This document shows positions 24,700 to 33,221 of a stretch of 64,000 bases of DNA, piece by piece. Source of the DNA: Amycolatopsis nalaikhensis (GTDB taxonomy: Bacteria > Actinomycetota > Actinomycetes > Mycobacteriales > Pseudonocardiaceae); contig NZ_CP127173.1 of assembly GCF_030264295.1 (NCBI RefSeq), forward strand, positions 4,285,501 through 4,349,500. The letters are read 5' to 3'. The position numbers and the translations under genes were made by a program. The notes beneath the pieces were generated by a model that was not told the origin of the DNA, ran no database searches, and was given only the letters and a program-made list of their open reading frames with translations. Each line of letters begins with the position of its first letter. Positions within the stretch are counted from its first letter, which is position 1.

Positions 24700-25662
24700 G
24701 TGCTCGCCGTAGTTCCGCCCCCAGTCACCGTCCGGGTCCCGGCCAAGGTCAACCTGCACCTCGCGGTCGACGACCTCCGCGAAGACGGTTACCACGAGCT
24801 GGTCACCGTGTTCCAGGCGCTGTCGCTGACCGACGAGGTGACCGTCGCGGTCACCGAAGAGCCCGGCCTGGAGATCTACGGCGAGGGCGAGGGCTCGGTG
24901 CCCGCCGACGGCACCAACCTGGCCTGGCGCGCGGTCGAAGCCCTGGCCGCGCACGTCGGCCGCACGGGGGAGCCGAAGGTCCGGATCGTGCTGCGCAAGG
25001 GCATCCCGGTCGCGGGCGGCATGGCGGGCGGCAGCGCCGACGCGGCGGCGACGCTGGTCGGGCTCGCGTCGCTGTGGAACCTCGACATCACCCGCGACGA
25101 GCTGGCCGAGATCGCCGCCGGCCTGGGCAGCGACGTCCCGTTCGCCCTTTACGGCGGCACCGCGCTGGGCACCGGGCGGGGCGAACAGCTCGTCCCGGTG
25201 CTGTCGCGGCACACCTTCCACTGGGTGCTGGCCTTCGACCAGCGCGGCCTGTCGACGCCGAAGGTGTTCGGCGAGCTCGACCGGCTGCGCGCGGAGGGCA
25301 ACCCGCCGCGCATCGGCTCGCACACGCCGGTGGCCGAGGCGCTGGCCTCGGGTGACCCGCGGCAGCTGGCGCTCCTGCTGGGCAACGACCTCCAGGCGGC
25401 GGCGGTCTCGCTGCGGCCGGGGCTGCGCCGGACGCTGCGGGCCGGCGTCAACGCGGGCGCGCTCGCGGGCACGGTCTCCGGCTCCGGCCCGACGTGTGCG
25501 TTCCTCTGCGAAGACGCGCAGTCCGCGGTGGAGGTCGCCGCGGAGCTCTCGGGCGCGGGTGTGTGCCGGACGGTCCGGGTCGCGCACGGCCCGGTCCCCG
25601 GTGCGAGGGTGGTCGGCGGCGACGACGCGCCGCGCCCGGCACCGCCGCGGGTGCACGCATGA
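24700..25662 (+). CDS. ispE: 4-diphosphocytidyl-2-C-methyl-D-erythritol kinase
   Basis: 320 residues, GTG start at 24700. GHMP kinase family: N-terminal VRVPAKVNLHLAV, ATP-binding IPVAGGMAGGSADAAATL, and C-terminal GTVSGSGPTCAFLC. It phosphorylates CDP-ME in the MEP isoprenoid pathway. It lies 36 bases after the IS element, so the original spacing and any shared promoter with the MetN-like gene were altered by the insertion. The stop overlaps the next ATG (ATGA). Confidence 0.95.
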   Translation: MLAVVPPPVTVRVPAKVNLHLAVDDLREDGYHELVTVFQALSLTDEVTVAVTEEPGLEIYGEGEGSVPADGTNLAWRAVEALAAHVGRTGEPKVRIVLRKGIPVAGGMAGGSADAAATLVGLASLWNLDITRDELAEIAAGLGSDVPFALYGGTALGTGRGEQLVPVLSRHTFHWVLAFDQRGLSTPKVFGELDRLRAEGNPPRIGSHTPVAEALASGDPRQLALLLGNDLQAAAVSLRPGLRRTLRAGVNAGALAGTVSGSGPTCAFLCEDAQSAVEVAAELSGAGVCRTVRVAHGPVPGARVVGGDDAPRPAPPRVHA

Positions 25663-26066
25663 AGAAGGCGGAGTTCGCGTTCCCGGGGCCGTTGCGGGAC
25701 AAGCTGGTCGCGGCCATCCTGCGCGGCGAGAAGACGTCGACCACCGGCCTGGTCGCCGAATACGAGAAGTACGGCGAAGAGCTGCCCCGCGTCGGCGAGC
25801 GCGAGCTGATGATCGACTCGGCCGGCGAAGGGCTCGCGGTGCTCGAAACCACCGAGGTGCGCGTCATCCCGTTGTCCGAAGTGGACCTGCAGCACGCGCT
25901 CGACGAGGGCGAGGGCTTCACGAGCGTCGCCGAATGGCGCGCCGACCACACGGACTACTGGCAGAGCGCCGAAATGCGCGCGGCCATGGAAGATCCGGAA
26001 TTCACCGTGGACGACACGACGATGGTCGTGGCGACGCGGTTCGTGATCGTGGAAAGGATCGGCTGA
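25659..26066 (+). CDS. ASCH-domain protein
   Basis: 135 residues, ATG at 25659 overlapping the ispE stop by 4 bases. The pattern AILRGEKTSTTGLVAEYEKYGEELPRVGERELMIDSAG, then VLETTEVRVIPLSEVDLQHALDEGEGF and TDYW, is the ASCH fold (RNA-binding beta-barrel related to PUA). ASCH proteins are thought to bind RNA or modified nucleosides; a few are amidohydrolases on N4-acetylcytidine. Co-translation with ispE is evident, but no functional link is known to me. Four bases separate it from the ABC-F gene. Confidence 0.85.
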   Translation: MKKAEFAFPGPLRDKLVAAILRGEKTSTTGLVAEYEKYGEELPRVGERELMIDSAGEGLAVLETTEVRVIPLSEVDLQHALDEGEGFTSVAEWRADHTDYWQSAEMRAAMEDPEFTVDDTTMVVATRFVIVERIG

Positions 26067-26070
26067 GCGG

Positions 26071-27834
26071 ATGCCCAACCTGGTCAACCTGGAGGCGGTG
26101 AGCAAGTCCTACGGGGTGAAGCCGCTCCTGGACGGCGTGTCGCTGGGGGTCGCGGCCGGGCAGCGCATCGGCGTCGTCGGCCTCAACGGCGGTGGCAAGA
26201 CCACCCTGCTGGAAGTCCTTTCCGGACTGTCCGAACCGGACTCCGGCCGGGTGAGCCACGTGCGCGACCTGCGGATGGCGGTGGTCACCCAGCGCACGGA
26301 GCTGCCGGACGGCAGCACGGTCGGCGACGTCGTGCTCGAACGCTACGGGGCCGAGCACGAGTGGGCGGCCGACGCCCGCGTCCGGTCCATTGTGGACGGA
26401 TTGGGGATCACCGCGATCGGGCTGGAGACGCCGACCGCGAACCTCTCCGGCGGCGAGCGGCGCCGGGTTTCCCTGGCCGCCGCGCTGACCGGCGAGCTCG
26501 ACCTGGTCGTGCTCGACGAGCCGACCAACCACCTGGACGTCGAAGGTGTCCGCTGGCTCGCCGACCACCTGCTGGCGCGCAAGATCGCGGTCGTGGTCGT
26601 GACCCACGACCGGTGGTTCCTCGACACCGTCGCGACGCTGACGTGGGAGGTCGCGAACGGCCGCGTCGAGCAGTACGAAGGCGGTTACGCCGACTGGATC
26701 TTCGCCCGTGCGGAACGCGCGCGGCTGGCCGCGACGGCCGAGGAGAAGCGGCAGAACCTGGCCCGCAAGGAGCTGGCGTGGCTGCGCCGCGGCCCGCAGG
26801 CGCGGTCGTCGAAGCCGCGTTACCGCGTCGAGGCGGCCGAGGCGCTGATCGCCGACGTCCCGCCGCCGCGTGACTCCGTCGAGCTGCAGGCCTTCGCCAA
26901 GCGACGGCTCGGCAAGACCGTCCTGGAGCTGGAGGACACCACCTACCAGGTGGGCGACCGGAAGCTGCTCGACCACGTCACCTGGCGGATCGGCCCGGGC
27001 GACCGGATCGGCCTGGTCGGGGTGAACGGCTCCGGCAAGACGTCGCTGCTGAAGCTGCTCGGCGGTGACGTCGAGGCGTCGACCGGCCGCCGGATCGAGG
27101 GCAAGACGGTCGCGCTCGCGCACCTGCGCCAGGAGCTCGACGACCTGCCCGGCGACCTGCGCGTGCTGCAGGCGATCGAGCAGGTGGCCGGGCGCGTGGT
27201 GTTCGGCAAGCAGGAGATGACGGCGTCGCAGCTGGGCGAAAAGCTGGGCTTCCCGGCGGCCCGCCAGTGGACGCCGGTCGCGGACCTCTCCGGCGGCGAG
27301 CGGCGCCGGCTGCAGCTGTGCCGGCTGCTGATGGCCGAGCCGAACGTGCTGCTGCTCGACGAGCCGACGAACGACCTGGACATCGACACGCTGCAGCAGC
27401 TGGAGGACCTCCTCGACGGCTGGCCGGGCACGATGGTCGTCGTCTCGCACGACCGCTACCTGGTGGAGCGCGTGTGCGACACGATCGTCGCGCTCTTCGG
27501 CGACGGCCGGATCACGCACCTGCCGGGCGGCATCGAGGAGTACCTGAACCGCCGCGCGGCGGCCGCTCCGGTTTCGGGTGCGGCGCCTTCGGCGGCGAAG
27601 GTCGAGGCGAAGAAGTCGGCGGCGGACCTGCGGGCGGCCCAGAAGGAGCTGGGGCGGCTGGAGCGCAAGCTCGACCAGCTGCACGCCAAGGAGGAGAAGC
27701 TCCACGCGTCCCTGCTGGAGGCGGCGACGGACCCGGCGAAGCTGATGGAGCTCAACGCCGAGCTGAAGGGCGTCCAGGGCGAGATCGAGGACGTCGAAGC
27801 GCGCTGGCTGGAGACGTCCGAACTGCTGGAGTGA
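26071..27834 (+). CDS. ABC-F family ATPase (translation factor type)
   Basis: 587 residues with two ABC cassettes and no membrane segments. Walker A: GLNGGGKTTLLEV and GVNGSGKTSLLKL. Signatures: LSGGERRRVSL and LSGGERRRLQL. Walker B: VLDEPTNHLDVEG and LLDEPTNDLDID. The linker between the cassettes (ARAERARLAATAEEKRQNLARKE) is the arm that reaches into the ribosome, and a C-terminal coiled coil runs from about 530 to 587. ABC-F proteins act on the ribosomal E site and some protect against antibiotics. Position next to ispE is conserved in actinobacteria, which favours a housekeeping (Uup-like) role over resistance. Confidence 0.93.
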   Translation: MPNLVNLEAVSKSYGVKPLLDGVSLGVAAGQRIGVVGLNGGGKTTLLEVLSGLSEPDSGRVSHVRDLRMAVVTQRTELPDGSTVGDVVLERYGAEHEWAADARVRSIVDGLGITAIGLETPTANLSGGERRRVSLAAALTGELDLVVLDEPTNHLDVEGVRWLADHLLARKIAVVVVTHDRWFLDTVATLTWEVANGRVEQYEGGYADWIFARAERARLAATAEEKRQNLARKELAWLRRGPQARSSKPRYRVEAAEALIADVPPPRDSVELQAFAKRRLGKTVLELEDTTYQVGDRKLLDHVTWRIGPGDRIGLVGVNGSGKTSLLKLLGGDVEASTGRRIEGKTVALAHLRQELDDLPGDLRVLQAIEQVAGRVVFGKQEMTASQLGEKLGFPAARQWTPVADLSGGERRRLQLCRLLMAEPNVLLLDEPTNDLDIDTLQQLEDLLDGWPGTMVVVSHDRYLVERVCDTIVALFGDGRITHLPGGIEEYLNRRAAAAPVSGAAPSAAKVEAKKSAADLRAAQKELGRLERKLDQLHAKEEKLHASLLEAATDPAKLMELNAELKGVQGEIEDVEARWLETSELLE

Positions 27835-27835
27835 G

Positions 27836-28906
27836 TCAGCAGGCGGGTGGCTGCCGGACCGGCCGCTCGTAGTCGTACAGCTTGAGGTAGATGCTCGGCG
27901 CGTACCCGAGGTCGTGGCCGTTGACGGCGATCTTCAGCCAGGTCTTCGTGGTCTGCGCCCGGTTCCCGCCGATGAGGCCGGTGTCGGTGAACTCCCGGTC
28001 GGTGACCTGCGCGCAGGTGACCTCCACCCACGTCTTCGACCGGACCGTCGAGGTGACCTTGGCGCTCGCGCTCGGCTGCTCGAACACCGACATCAGCTCG
28101 GCGGCCAGCCCGACGTCGACCTGGGCCGTCTTCGGTCCCGGCGGCACCGGCGTCCCGACGGTGACGGTCGTGGTGGGGCCGGTGTCGAACACCGACTCCG
28201 GCAGGTTCGTCGCCGAATAGAGCCCGAGCGCCCCGACGACGAGCCCGGCCAGCGCGAGCGCGGCGACCGCGACGACGGCCAGCTTCCACCGCCGCAGCTG
28301 GGCGCGCAGCGGAACCAGCGCGGTCTCGACGGCGACCTCCGGCCGCGCGAGCGCGCCCAGCCGGGCGTTTTCGGCGGCTCGCGCGAACCTCGTCGCCCAG
28401 TTGCCCGCCTCGGCGTCGGTCAGGTCCATCGCCTGCAGGACGTCCTGGAGCAGGGACATGTCCGGCACGCGCTCGCCGCGCAGCAGCGTGGAGAGCGTGG
28501 TCTTGCTCCAGCCGGAGGTCTTCGCCAGCTTGTCGAGCGAAAGGCCGCGGCGCTGCCGCTCGGCGTTGAGCGCGGCCGCGGTCATGCGCAGCAGTTCGCG
28601 TTCGTCCCCTTCGACGGGCGTGGCCAGGCCGGTCCGGCGTTCCTCGTCGGCGGCCGACCAGAGCCGCCCGACCTGGTCCGGGTCGCCACCGGTGGCCCGG
28701 GCGACGGCGAGCGCGATCGCCAGCGACGGCAACGCCTTCCCGCTCGTCGCGCGCGAAAGCGTCGAGGGGGAGACGTTGAGGTCGTGCCCGAGGGACCGCA
28801 ACGACCGGCCGCTCCCGTCGACCAGCCGCTTCAGCTCGCGGGTCAGCGCTTCCTCGGCCTCACCCGGCGAGACGCTTTCGCGCGCCGTGGTTTCGTCGGT
28901 CGTCAC
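27836..28906 (-). CDS. Membrane-anchored double-HTH (XRE) protein
   Basis: 356 residues, GTG start. Two XRE-type helix-turn-helix units are visible: residues about 22-75 (RSLRSLGHDLNVSPSTLSRATSGKALPS) and 108-160 (GLSLDKLAKTSGWSKTTLSTLLRGERVPD). One membrane helix follows (KLAVVAVAALALAGLVVGALGLY, about 210-232), then an outside domain of about 120 residues with two cysteines (VTCAQV and the C-terminal PPAC). The layout suggests DNA binding inside and sensing outside. The start overlaps the stop of a small membrane-protein gene (GTGA). The 3' end is one base from the ABC-F stop on the other strand. Confidence 0.75.
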   Translation of the reverse strand: MTTDETTARESVSPGEAEEALTRELKRLVDGSGRSLRSLGHDLNVSPSTLSRATSGKALPSLAIALAVARATGGDPDQVGRLWSAADEERRTGLATPVEGDERELLRMTAAALNAERQRRGLSLDKLAKTSGWSKTTLSTLLRGERVPDMSLLQDVLQAMDLTDAEAGNWATRFARAAENARLGALARPEVAVETALVPLRAQLRRWKLAVVAVAALALAGLVVGALGLYSATNLPESVFDTGPTTTVTVGTPVPPGPKTAQVDVGLAAELMSVFEQPSASAKVTSTVRSKTWVEVTCAQVTDREFTDTGLIGGNRAQTTKTWLKIAVNGHDLGYAPSIYLKLYDYERPVRQPPAC

Positions 28907-29124
28907 GGCTGGACAACGTCCGGGGCGGGTCCGGTGTTACGGCGTCGGCTGGTGAGTGTCGCGGTGATTTGGGCGAGCGAGCCCACGAACGCGACGACGG
29001 CGTCCGGCGAGTGACCGGCGAGCAGGAGTGCCGCCGCGAAGCCGAACACGAGCAGGACGATCCGGTCGGCGGGGACGAAGCACAGAGCCGAGAGGCGGCG
29101 GCGGACGGGCGGGAACACGGACAT
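28903..29124 (-). CDS. Small membrane protein of 73 residues
   Basis: Start ATG 29124 is preceded by GGGGAGG at good spacing; the longer frame upstream is Arg/Pro-rich and unlikely. One hydrophobic stretch (IVLLVFGFAAALLLAGH, residues about 23-39) is followed by AVVAFVGSLAQITATLTSRRR. I recognise no family. It is translationally coupled to the double-HTH gene through a 4-base overlap, so it is probably a partner of that membrane regulator. Confidence 0.7.
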   Translation of the reverse strand: MSVFPPVRRRLSALCFVPADRIVLLVFGFAAALLLAGHSPDAVVAFVGSLAQITATLTSRRRNTGPAPDVVQP

Positions 29125-29398
29125 GAGGACCTCCCCGGTTTCGCGCCGGCTCCGCGGCCGGCGTCGTGCTGCGATCGTGCGGGCCGGATGCGGGCGCCGG
29201 GAAGGCGGAAGCCGTTGCGACTTCGTCCGCGCCCGCTGTTGCGGGACCGCCGGACGCGCGCGCAACGGCCGGAAAAGGCGCAACGGTGGCGCAGGTCAGG
29301 GCTGTGAACAGCGGCGGCGGGGCGCGCAACGCCGTGGAACGCACCCGGGTGCCGAGTTGGCACGCGGACGTTGACACCCAGACAGTAATGTCTCCGCC

Positions 29399-31087
29399 AT
29401 GAGCAGGTTCGTGGACACGCTTGTCGCCACCGCGACGGGGCGGGGTCAGCAGCGGGGCATGGTCACCGGGGAGCCGAAGGAGCCGGTCCGGCGGACCTGG
29501 GCCGAGGTGCACGAGGAAGCCCGGCGGATCGCCGGCGGGCTGGTCGCGGGCGGGTTCGAGCGCGGGGGTGCCGTGGCGGTGCTCGCCGCCGCGCCGGTGC
29601 TGATCGCGCCGACCGTGCAGGCCGTCTGGCTCGCCGGGGGCAGCGTCACCATGCTGCACCAGCCGACCCCGCGCACCGACCTCGCCGAGTGGGCCGAGGA
29701 CACCGTGCGCGTGCTCGGGATGATCGGCTCGGACCTCGTGCTGCTGGGCGAGCCGTTCGACCAGCTCGCCCCGGTGCTGGAGCAGAAGGGCATCGGCTTC
29801 AAGCTCATCACCGACCTCGCCGCCGCGTCGCCGCTCGAGAGCGTCGTCGAGACCGACGAGGGCGACACCGCGCTGCTGCAGCTGACGAGCGGCTCGACCG
29901 CCGACCCCAAGGCCGTGCGGATCACCTACGGGAACCTGTACTCCAACGTCAAGGCCATGGTCGACCGCGCGGAGTTCGACTTCGACGTCGACGTCATGGT
30001 GTCCTGGCTGCCGACGTTCCACGACATGGGCATGGTCGGGTTCCTGACCGTGCCGATGACCTTCGGCGTCGAGCTCGTCAAGATCACGCCGGTCGAGTTC
30101 CTTTCGGGTCCGTTGATCTGGCCGGAGCTGATCACCAAGTACGGCGGCACGACGACGGCGGCGCCGAACTTCGCGTACGCGATCGTCGGGCGCCGGATGG
30201 CTCGCGTCGACGACGACAACGCCTACGACCTCTCGAAGCTGCGCATCGCGCTGAACGGCGCCGAGCCCATCGACGAGACCGCCGTCCAGACCTTCGTGGA
30301 CGCCGGGGCCCGGTTCAAGATGCCCGCCGAATGCGTGTTCCCGGCCTACGGCATGGCCGAAGCGACGCTCGCGGTGTCGTTCGCGCCGCTGTTCACCGGG
30401 CTCACGCTCGATGTCGTCGAGGCCGACGCGCTGGAGGCCGACAACCGCGCGGTTCCGGTGCCGGAAGGCGACCCGCGGCGCGGGACCGACAGCGTCCGGT
30501 CGTTCGCGCTGCTCGGCCGTCCGCTCGACGGGCTCGAGGCGGAGATCGTCAACGAGTCGGGTTCGCGTCTGGGCGAGCGCGAGGTCGGCGAGATCCGGCT
30601 GCGCGGCGAGGCCGTGACGCCCGGCTACCTGACCATGGAAGGCCCGGTCGGTACGCAGGACGCCGAGGGCTGGCTGAACACCGGCGACCTCGGCTACCTG
30701 GTCGACGGGCAGATCGTCATCTGCGGCCGCCGCAAGGACGTCATCATCATGGGCGGCCGCAACCTGTACCCGACGGACATCGAGCGCGCGGCGACGTCGG
30801 TCGAGGGAGTCCGGGCGGGCAACGCGGTGGCGGTCCGGCTCGACGCGGGCAGCCGCCGCGAGCGGTTCGCGGTGGTCGTCGAGTCGAAGCTGGCGGGCGA
30901 CGCCGAGGCCGAGAAGAACCTGATGAAGCAGGTCTCGGCCCGGGTCCGCGACGCGGTCGACATGCGGCCGTACGCGGTGGTGGTGCTCCCGGCGGGCAGC
31001 CTGCCGAAGACCCCATCAGGCAAGGTCAAGCGCGCGGCGACGGCACAGCAGTTCGCGGACAAGATCACCCGCAACGCCGACGCCTGA
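29399..31087 (+). CDS. Fatty-acyl-AMP ligase / acyl-CoA synthetase-like enzyme
   Basis: 562 residues, ATG start. Adenylate-forming superfamily: P-loop LLQLTSGSTADPKAVRITYGNL, SWLPTFHDMGMVGFL (the signature of the FadD32/FAAL group), YGMAEATLAV, GWLNTGDLGYLVDGQIVICGRRKDVIIMGGRNLYPTDIE and the C-terminal catalytic Lys in LPKTPSGKVKR. SWLPTFHDMGM and the short N terminus favour an acyl-AMP ligase rather than a CoA ligase. FAALs load fatty acids onto polyketide or peptide synthase carriers, but no such genes are near. TTGACA lies at 29371, and a GACA-GTAA-TGTC palindrome is at 29381-29392. Confidence 0.85.
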   Translation: MSRFVDTLVATATGRGQQRGMVTGEPKEPVRRTWAEVHEEARRIAGGLVAGGFERGGAVAVLAAAPVLIAPTVQAVWLAGGSVTMLHQPTPRTDLAEWAEDTVRVLGMIGSDLVLLGEPFDQLAPVLEQKGIGFKLITDLAAASPLESVVETDEGDTALLQLTSGSTADPKAVRITYGNLYSNVKAMVDRAEFDFDVDVMVSWLPTFHDMGMVGFLTVPMTFGVELVKITPVEFLSGPLIWPELITKYGGTTTAAPNFAYAIVGRRMARVDDDNAYDLSKLRIALNGAEPIDETAVQTFVDAGARFKMPAECVFPAYGMAEATLAVSFAPLFTGLTLDVVEADALEADNRAVPVPEGDPRRGTDSVRSFALLGRPLDGLEAEIVNESGSRLGEREVGEIRLRGEAVTPGYLTMEGPVGTQDAEGWLNTGDLGYLVDGQIVICGRRKDVIIMGGRNLYPTDIERAATSVEGVRAGNAVAVRLDAGSRRERFAVVVESKLAGDAEAEKNLMKQVSARVRDAVDMRPYAVVVLPAGSLPKTPSGKVKRAATAQQFADKITRNADA

Positions 31088-31093
31088 CGCGTC

Positions 31094-31146
31094 ACTTTCC
31101 CTATGAAAGTGCACGGCCCGGAGGGCGGCACTTTCATAGGGAAAGT
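31094..31146. terminator. Bidirectional hairpin between convergent genes
   Basis: Perfect 19-base arms (ACTTTCCCTATGAAAGTGC and its complement) around a 15-base loop, 7 bases after the acyl-AMP ligase stop and 7 bases before the convergent DivIVA-motif gene's stop. It probably terminates both. Confidence 0.8.
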
Positions 31147-31152
31147 TCCGCT

Positions 31153-31509
31153 TTAGCGCTGCTGGAGGCGCTCGGCTCGGAGAGTGGGTGGGGTGGCTCG
31201 GTCGGCGGTGGCTTCGTCGGGGGTGCGGGCGCCCGGGAGGTCCGGGGCGTGGCCCGTGCGGGCCGCGAGCTGGTCTTCGACCTTGTCCAGGAAGTCGTCG
31301 ACTTCGCGTTCGTCGTAGCCGCGCTTGCCGATCAGCGGCTTCGAGAACACCACGTGGTGCACTTCGGCGGCGGTCAGGTCGTCCTCCTCGGCGATCGTCT
31401 TGGCGATACGCCGGACGAACTCGTCGACCTCGTGCTTCGCGTAGCCACGGCGGCCGATCGGGGCGTTACCGAAGGTGACCTCGGCGAGGTCTTCGGCGGT
31501 GAACGACAT
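31153..31509 (-). CDS. Small DivIVA-motif protein 1
   Basis: 118 residues from ATG 31509 (an in-frame alternative start lies at 31674). It contains two copies of a DivIVA N-terminal-like motif: VTFGNAPIGRRGYAKHEVDEF (about residues 11-31) and VVFSKPLIGKRGYDEREVDDF (about 49-69), each followed by a helix. In DivIVA/Wag31 this motif binds curved membrane at poles and septa, but there it occurs once and is followed by long coiled coils, absent here. The last 40 residues are polar and disordered. Its neighbour on the same strand is a second protein of the same build. Confidence 0.8.
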   Translation of the reverse strand: MSFTAEDLAEVTFGNAPIGRRGYAKHEVDEFVRRIAKTIAEEDDLTAAEVHHVVFSKPLIGKRGYDEREVDDFLDKVEDQLAARTGHAPDLPGARTPDEATADRATPPTLRAERLQQR

Positions 31510-31681
31510 GGAACTCTCCGATTCCGGGATTGAGCGGTGCGAACTCCCGTACACCGTCCTAACCCGTGAACAGGCTCCCCCGGAAGGGGCAGCCCGGAAG
31601 CTCACCCCGAAGGGCGGTCCCGCGGCCGCCATCGAGTGAGAAGACGCTACCCAGCGCGTTGTGGCCGGGTTCACAGCGTGG

Positions 31682-31993
31682 TCAGCGGCCGAACCACTTC
31701 CGGCGGCCCGGCGGCGGCTGCTCCTCGACCACCGGCCGGGGGTTGCGCAGCTCGACGAGCGCCGCCTCGGCCTCGTCGAGGAACAGGTCGACCTGGGCCT
31801 GGTCGTAGCTGCGCATGCCGATCGGCATGATGGTGAACTCGACGTAGTGGATGTCGTCGGGGGTGAGGATGTTCCGCCCCGCGAGCGCCTCGGCGATCAG
31901 GTCGAGGAAGGCGTCGACCTCGTCCTCGTTGTAGCCGCGACGGCCGAACCGGGGCTTGCCGAACGCGATCGCCCGGACTTCGTCGGGGGTCAT
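31682..31993 (-). CDS. Small DivIVA-motif protein 2
   Basis: 103 residues, ATG start. Two motif copies again: IAFGKPRFGRRGYNEDEVDAF (about 9-29) and VEFTIMPIGMRSYDQAQVDLF (about 50-70). The second is diverged, with GMRSY for GRRGY. The C terminus ends in basic and proline-rich PPPGRRKWFGR. It is a paralogue of the downstream gene (172 bases apart) and lies 21 bases after pth on the same strand. A membrane or cell-wall adaptor role is inferred from the motif only. Confidence 0.8.
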   Translation of the reverse strand: MTPDEVRAIAFGKPRFGRRGYNEDEVDAFLDLIAEALAGRNILTPDDIHYVEFTIMPIGMRSYDQAQVDLFLDEAEAALVELRNPRPVVEEQPPPGRRKWFGR

Positions 31994-32014
31994 GGGGTCA
32001 CCTTGCCACCGGGG

Positions 32015-32609
32015 TCAGCCCGCATGGAAGGCGTTCTGCGCGGCCGCGAGACCGGTGCCGACCAGCGCCTCGGTCGCGTCCGCGCACCGGTCCACCTCGA
32101 ACGGGAAGCTCCTTGCGCTCGACCGTCGAGAAGTCCTTCAGCACGAAGTCCGCCGGGTCCTGGCGGCCGGGCGGGCGGCCGATGCCGAACCGCACCCGGT
32201 AGTAGTCGCGGGTACCGAGCGACTTCGTGATCGAGCGGAGCCCGTTGTGGCCGTTGTCGCCGCCGCCGAACTTGAGCTTCAGGGCGCCGAAGTCGACGTC
32301 CAGCTCGTCGTGCACCACGACGACCCCGGACGGCGGCACCTTGTAGAACCGGGCCGCGCCGACGACGGGCCCGCCCGAGAGGTTCATGTACGACCGCGGC
32401 TTCACCAGCACGACGCGGCGGCCGGCCAGGCGGCCTTCGAGCACTTCGCCGCCGGTCTTGTGCGCCTTGAACTTGCCGCCGATGCGGGCGGCGAGCTCGT
32501 CCAGCACCATGAAACCGACGTTGTGCCGGTTTCCGGCGTACTGGGGCCCGGGATTGCCGAGGCCGGCGAGCAGGATCAGCTCGCCGGCCCCGGGCAGGTC
32601 TTCGGTCAT
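32015..32609 (-). CDS. pth: Peptidyl-tRNA hydrolase, frame broken near the 3' end
   Basis: Recycles peptidyl-tRNAs. Hallmarks are present: LLAGLGNPGPQYAGNRHNVGFMVLDELA (catalytic His), KPRSYMNLSGGPV, HDELDVDFGALKLKFGGGDNGHNGLRS. After RKELP the frame is lost: one extra base lies in GAAGCTC (32105-32111; minus strand GAGCTTC). Restoring GAGCTC gives RKELPFEVDRCADATEAL through AAQNAFHAG and a stop at 32015, exactly a normal Pth C terminus, 197 residues in all. As deposited, the frame runs on to 31998. Because the gene is essential, a sequence error is more likely than a real mutation. Nine bases separate it from rplY. Confidence 0.93.
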
Positions 32610-32618
32610 GCGGAAAGG

Positions 32619-33221
32619 TTATTCGGCGGCTTCGGCCGACTCTTCGCCCGCCTCGGCGGCCTCGTCGTCGGCCTCTTCACGCTGCGGCTCGTTGACGGCC
32701 ACGACCAGCGACTCGGGGTCGGTGACCAGGGTCGCGCCCTTGGGCAGCTCGACCTGGCCGGCGAGGATCTGGGTGCCGACCTCGAGGCCCTCGATCGAGA
32801 CCTCGAACTGCTCCGGGATGTGCAGCGCCTCGACCTCGACCTGGAGGGTGTCGACGTCCTGGTTGACCAGGCCGCCGGGGCCGGGGGTGCCGGAGACGAC
32901 GACCGGGACGTCGACGACGATCTTCTCGCCGCGCTTCACGACCAGCAGGTCGACGTGCTCGATGTAGTTCTTCAGCGGGTGCACGACGATCGTCTTCGTC
33001 AGCGCGAGCTCGTCGGAGCCCTCGATGGCGAGGGTGATGACGGCGTTCGAGCCGTTCTCGCGGACGACGCGGGCGAACTCGATGGCCGGCAGCGCGAAGT
33101 GCCGCGGGTCCGAGCCGTGGCCGTACAGAACGGCGGGGATCTTGCCGGCGCGACGCGTGCGGCGCGCGGCGCCCTTGCCGAACTCGGTGCGCGGCTCGAC
33201 GGACAGACGTACCTCGGACAC
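32619..33221 (-). CDS. rplY: 50S ribosomal protein L25/general stress protein Ctc
   Basis: 200 residues from GTG 33221 (start VSEVRLSVEPRTEFGKGAARR), the usual start in actinobacteria; an upstream ATG would add MKECHT. The N-terminal L25 domain (about 1-95), which binds 5S rRNA, is followed by the TL5/Ctc C-terminal beta domain (about 96-180) and an acidic tail (EEADDEAAEAGEESAEAAE). It is upstream of pth on the same strand, the usual rplY-pth operon. Confidence 0.93.
   Translation of the reverse strand: MSEVRLSVEPRTEFGKGAARRTRRAGKIPAVLYGHGSDPRHFALPAIEFARVVRENGSNAVITLAIEGSDELALTKTIVVHPLKNYIEHVDLLVVKRGEKIVVDVPVVVSGTPGPGGLVNQDVDTLQVEVEALHIPEQFEVSIEGLEVGTQILAGQVELPKGATLVTDPESLVVAVNEPQREEADDEAAEAGEESAEAAE

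Noticed and set aside
32105..32111. Programmed frameshifting in pth
   Set aside because: No slippery heptamer or downstream stimulator is evident, and the same type of insertion occurs in three unrelated genes, which points to a common technical or modification cause.
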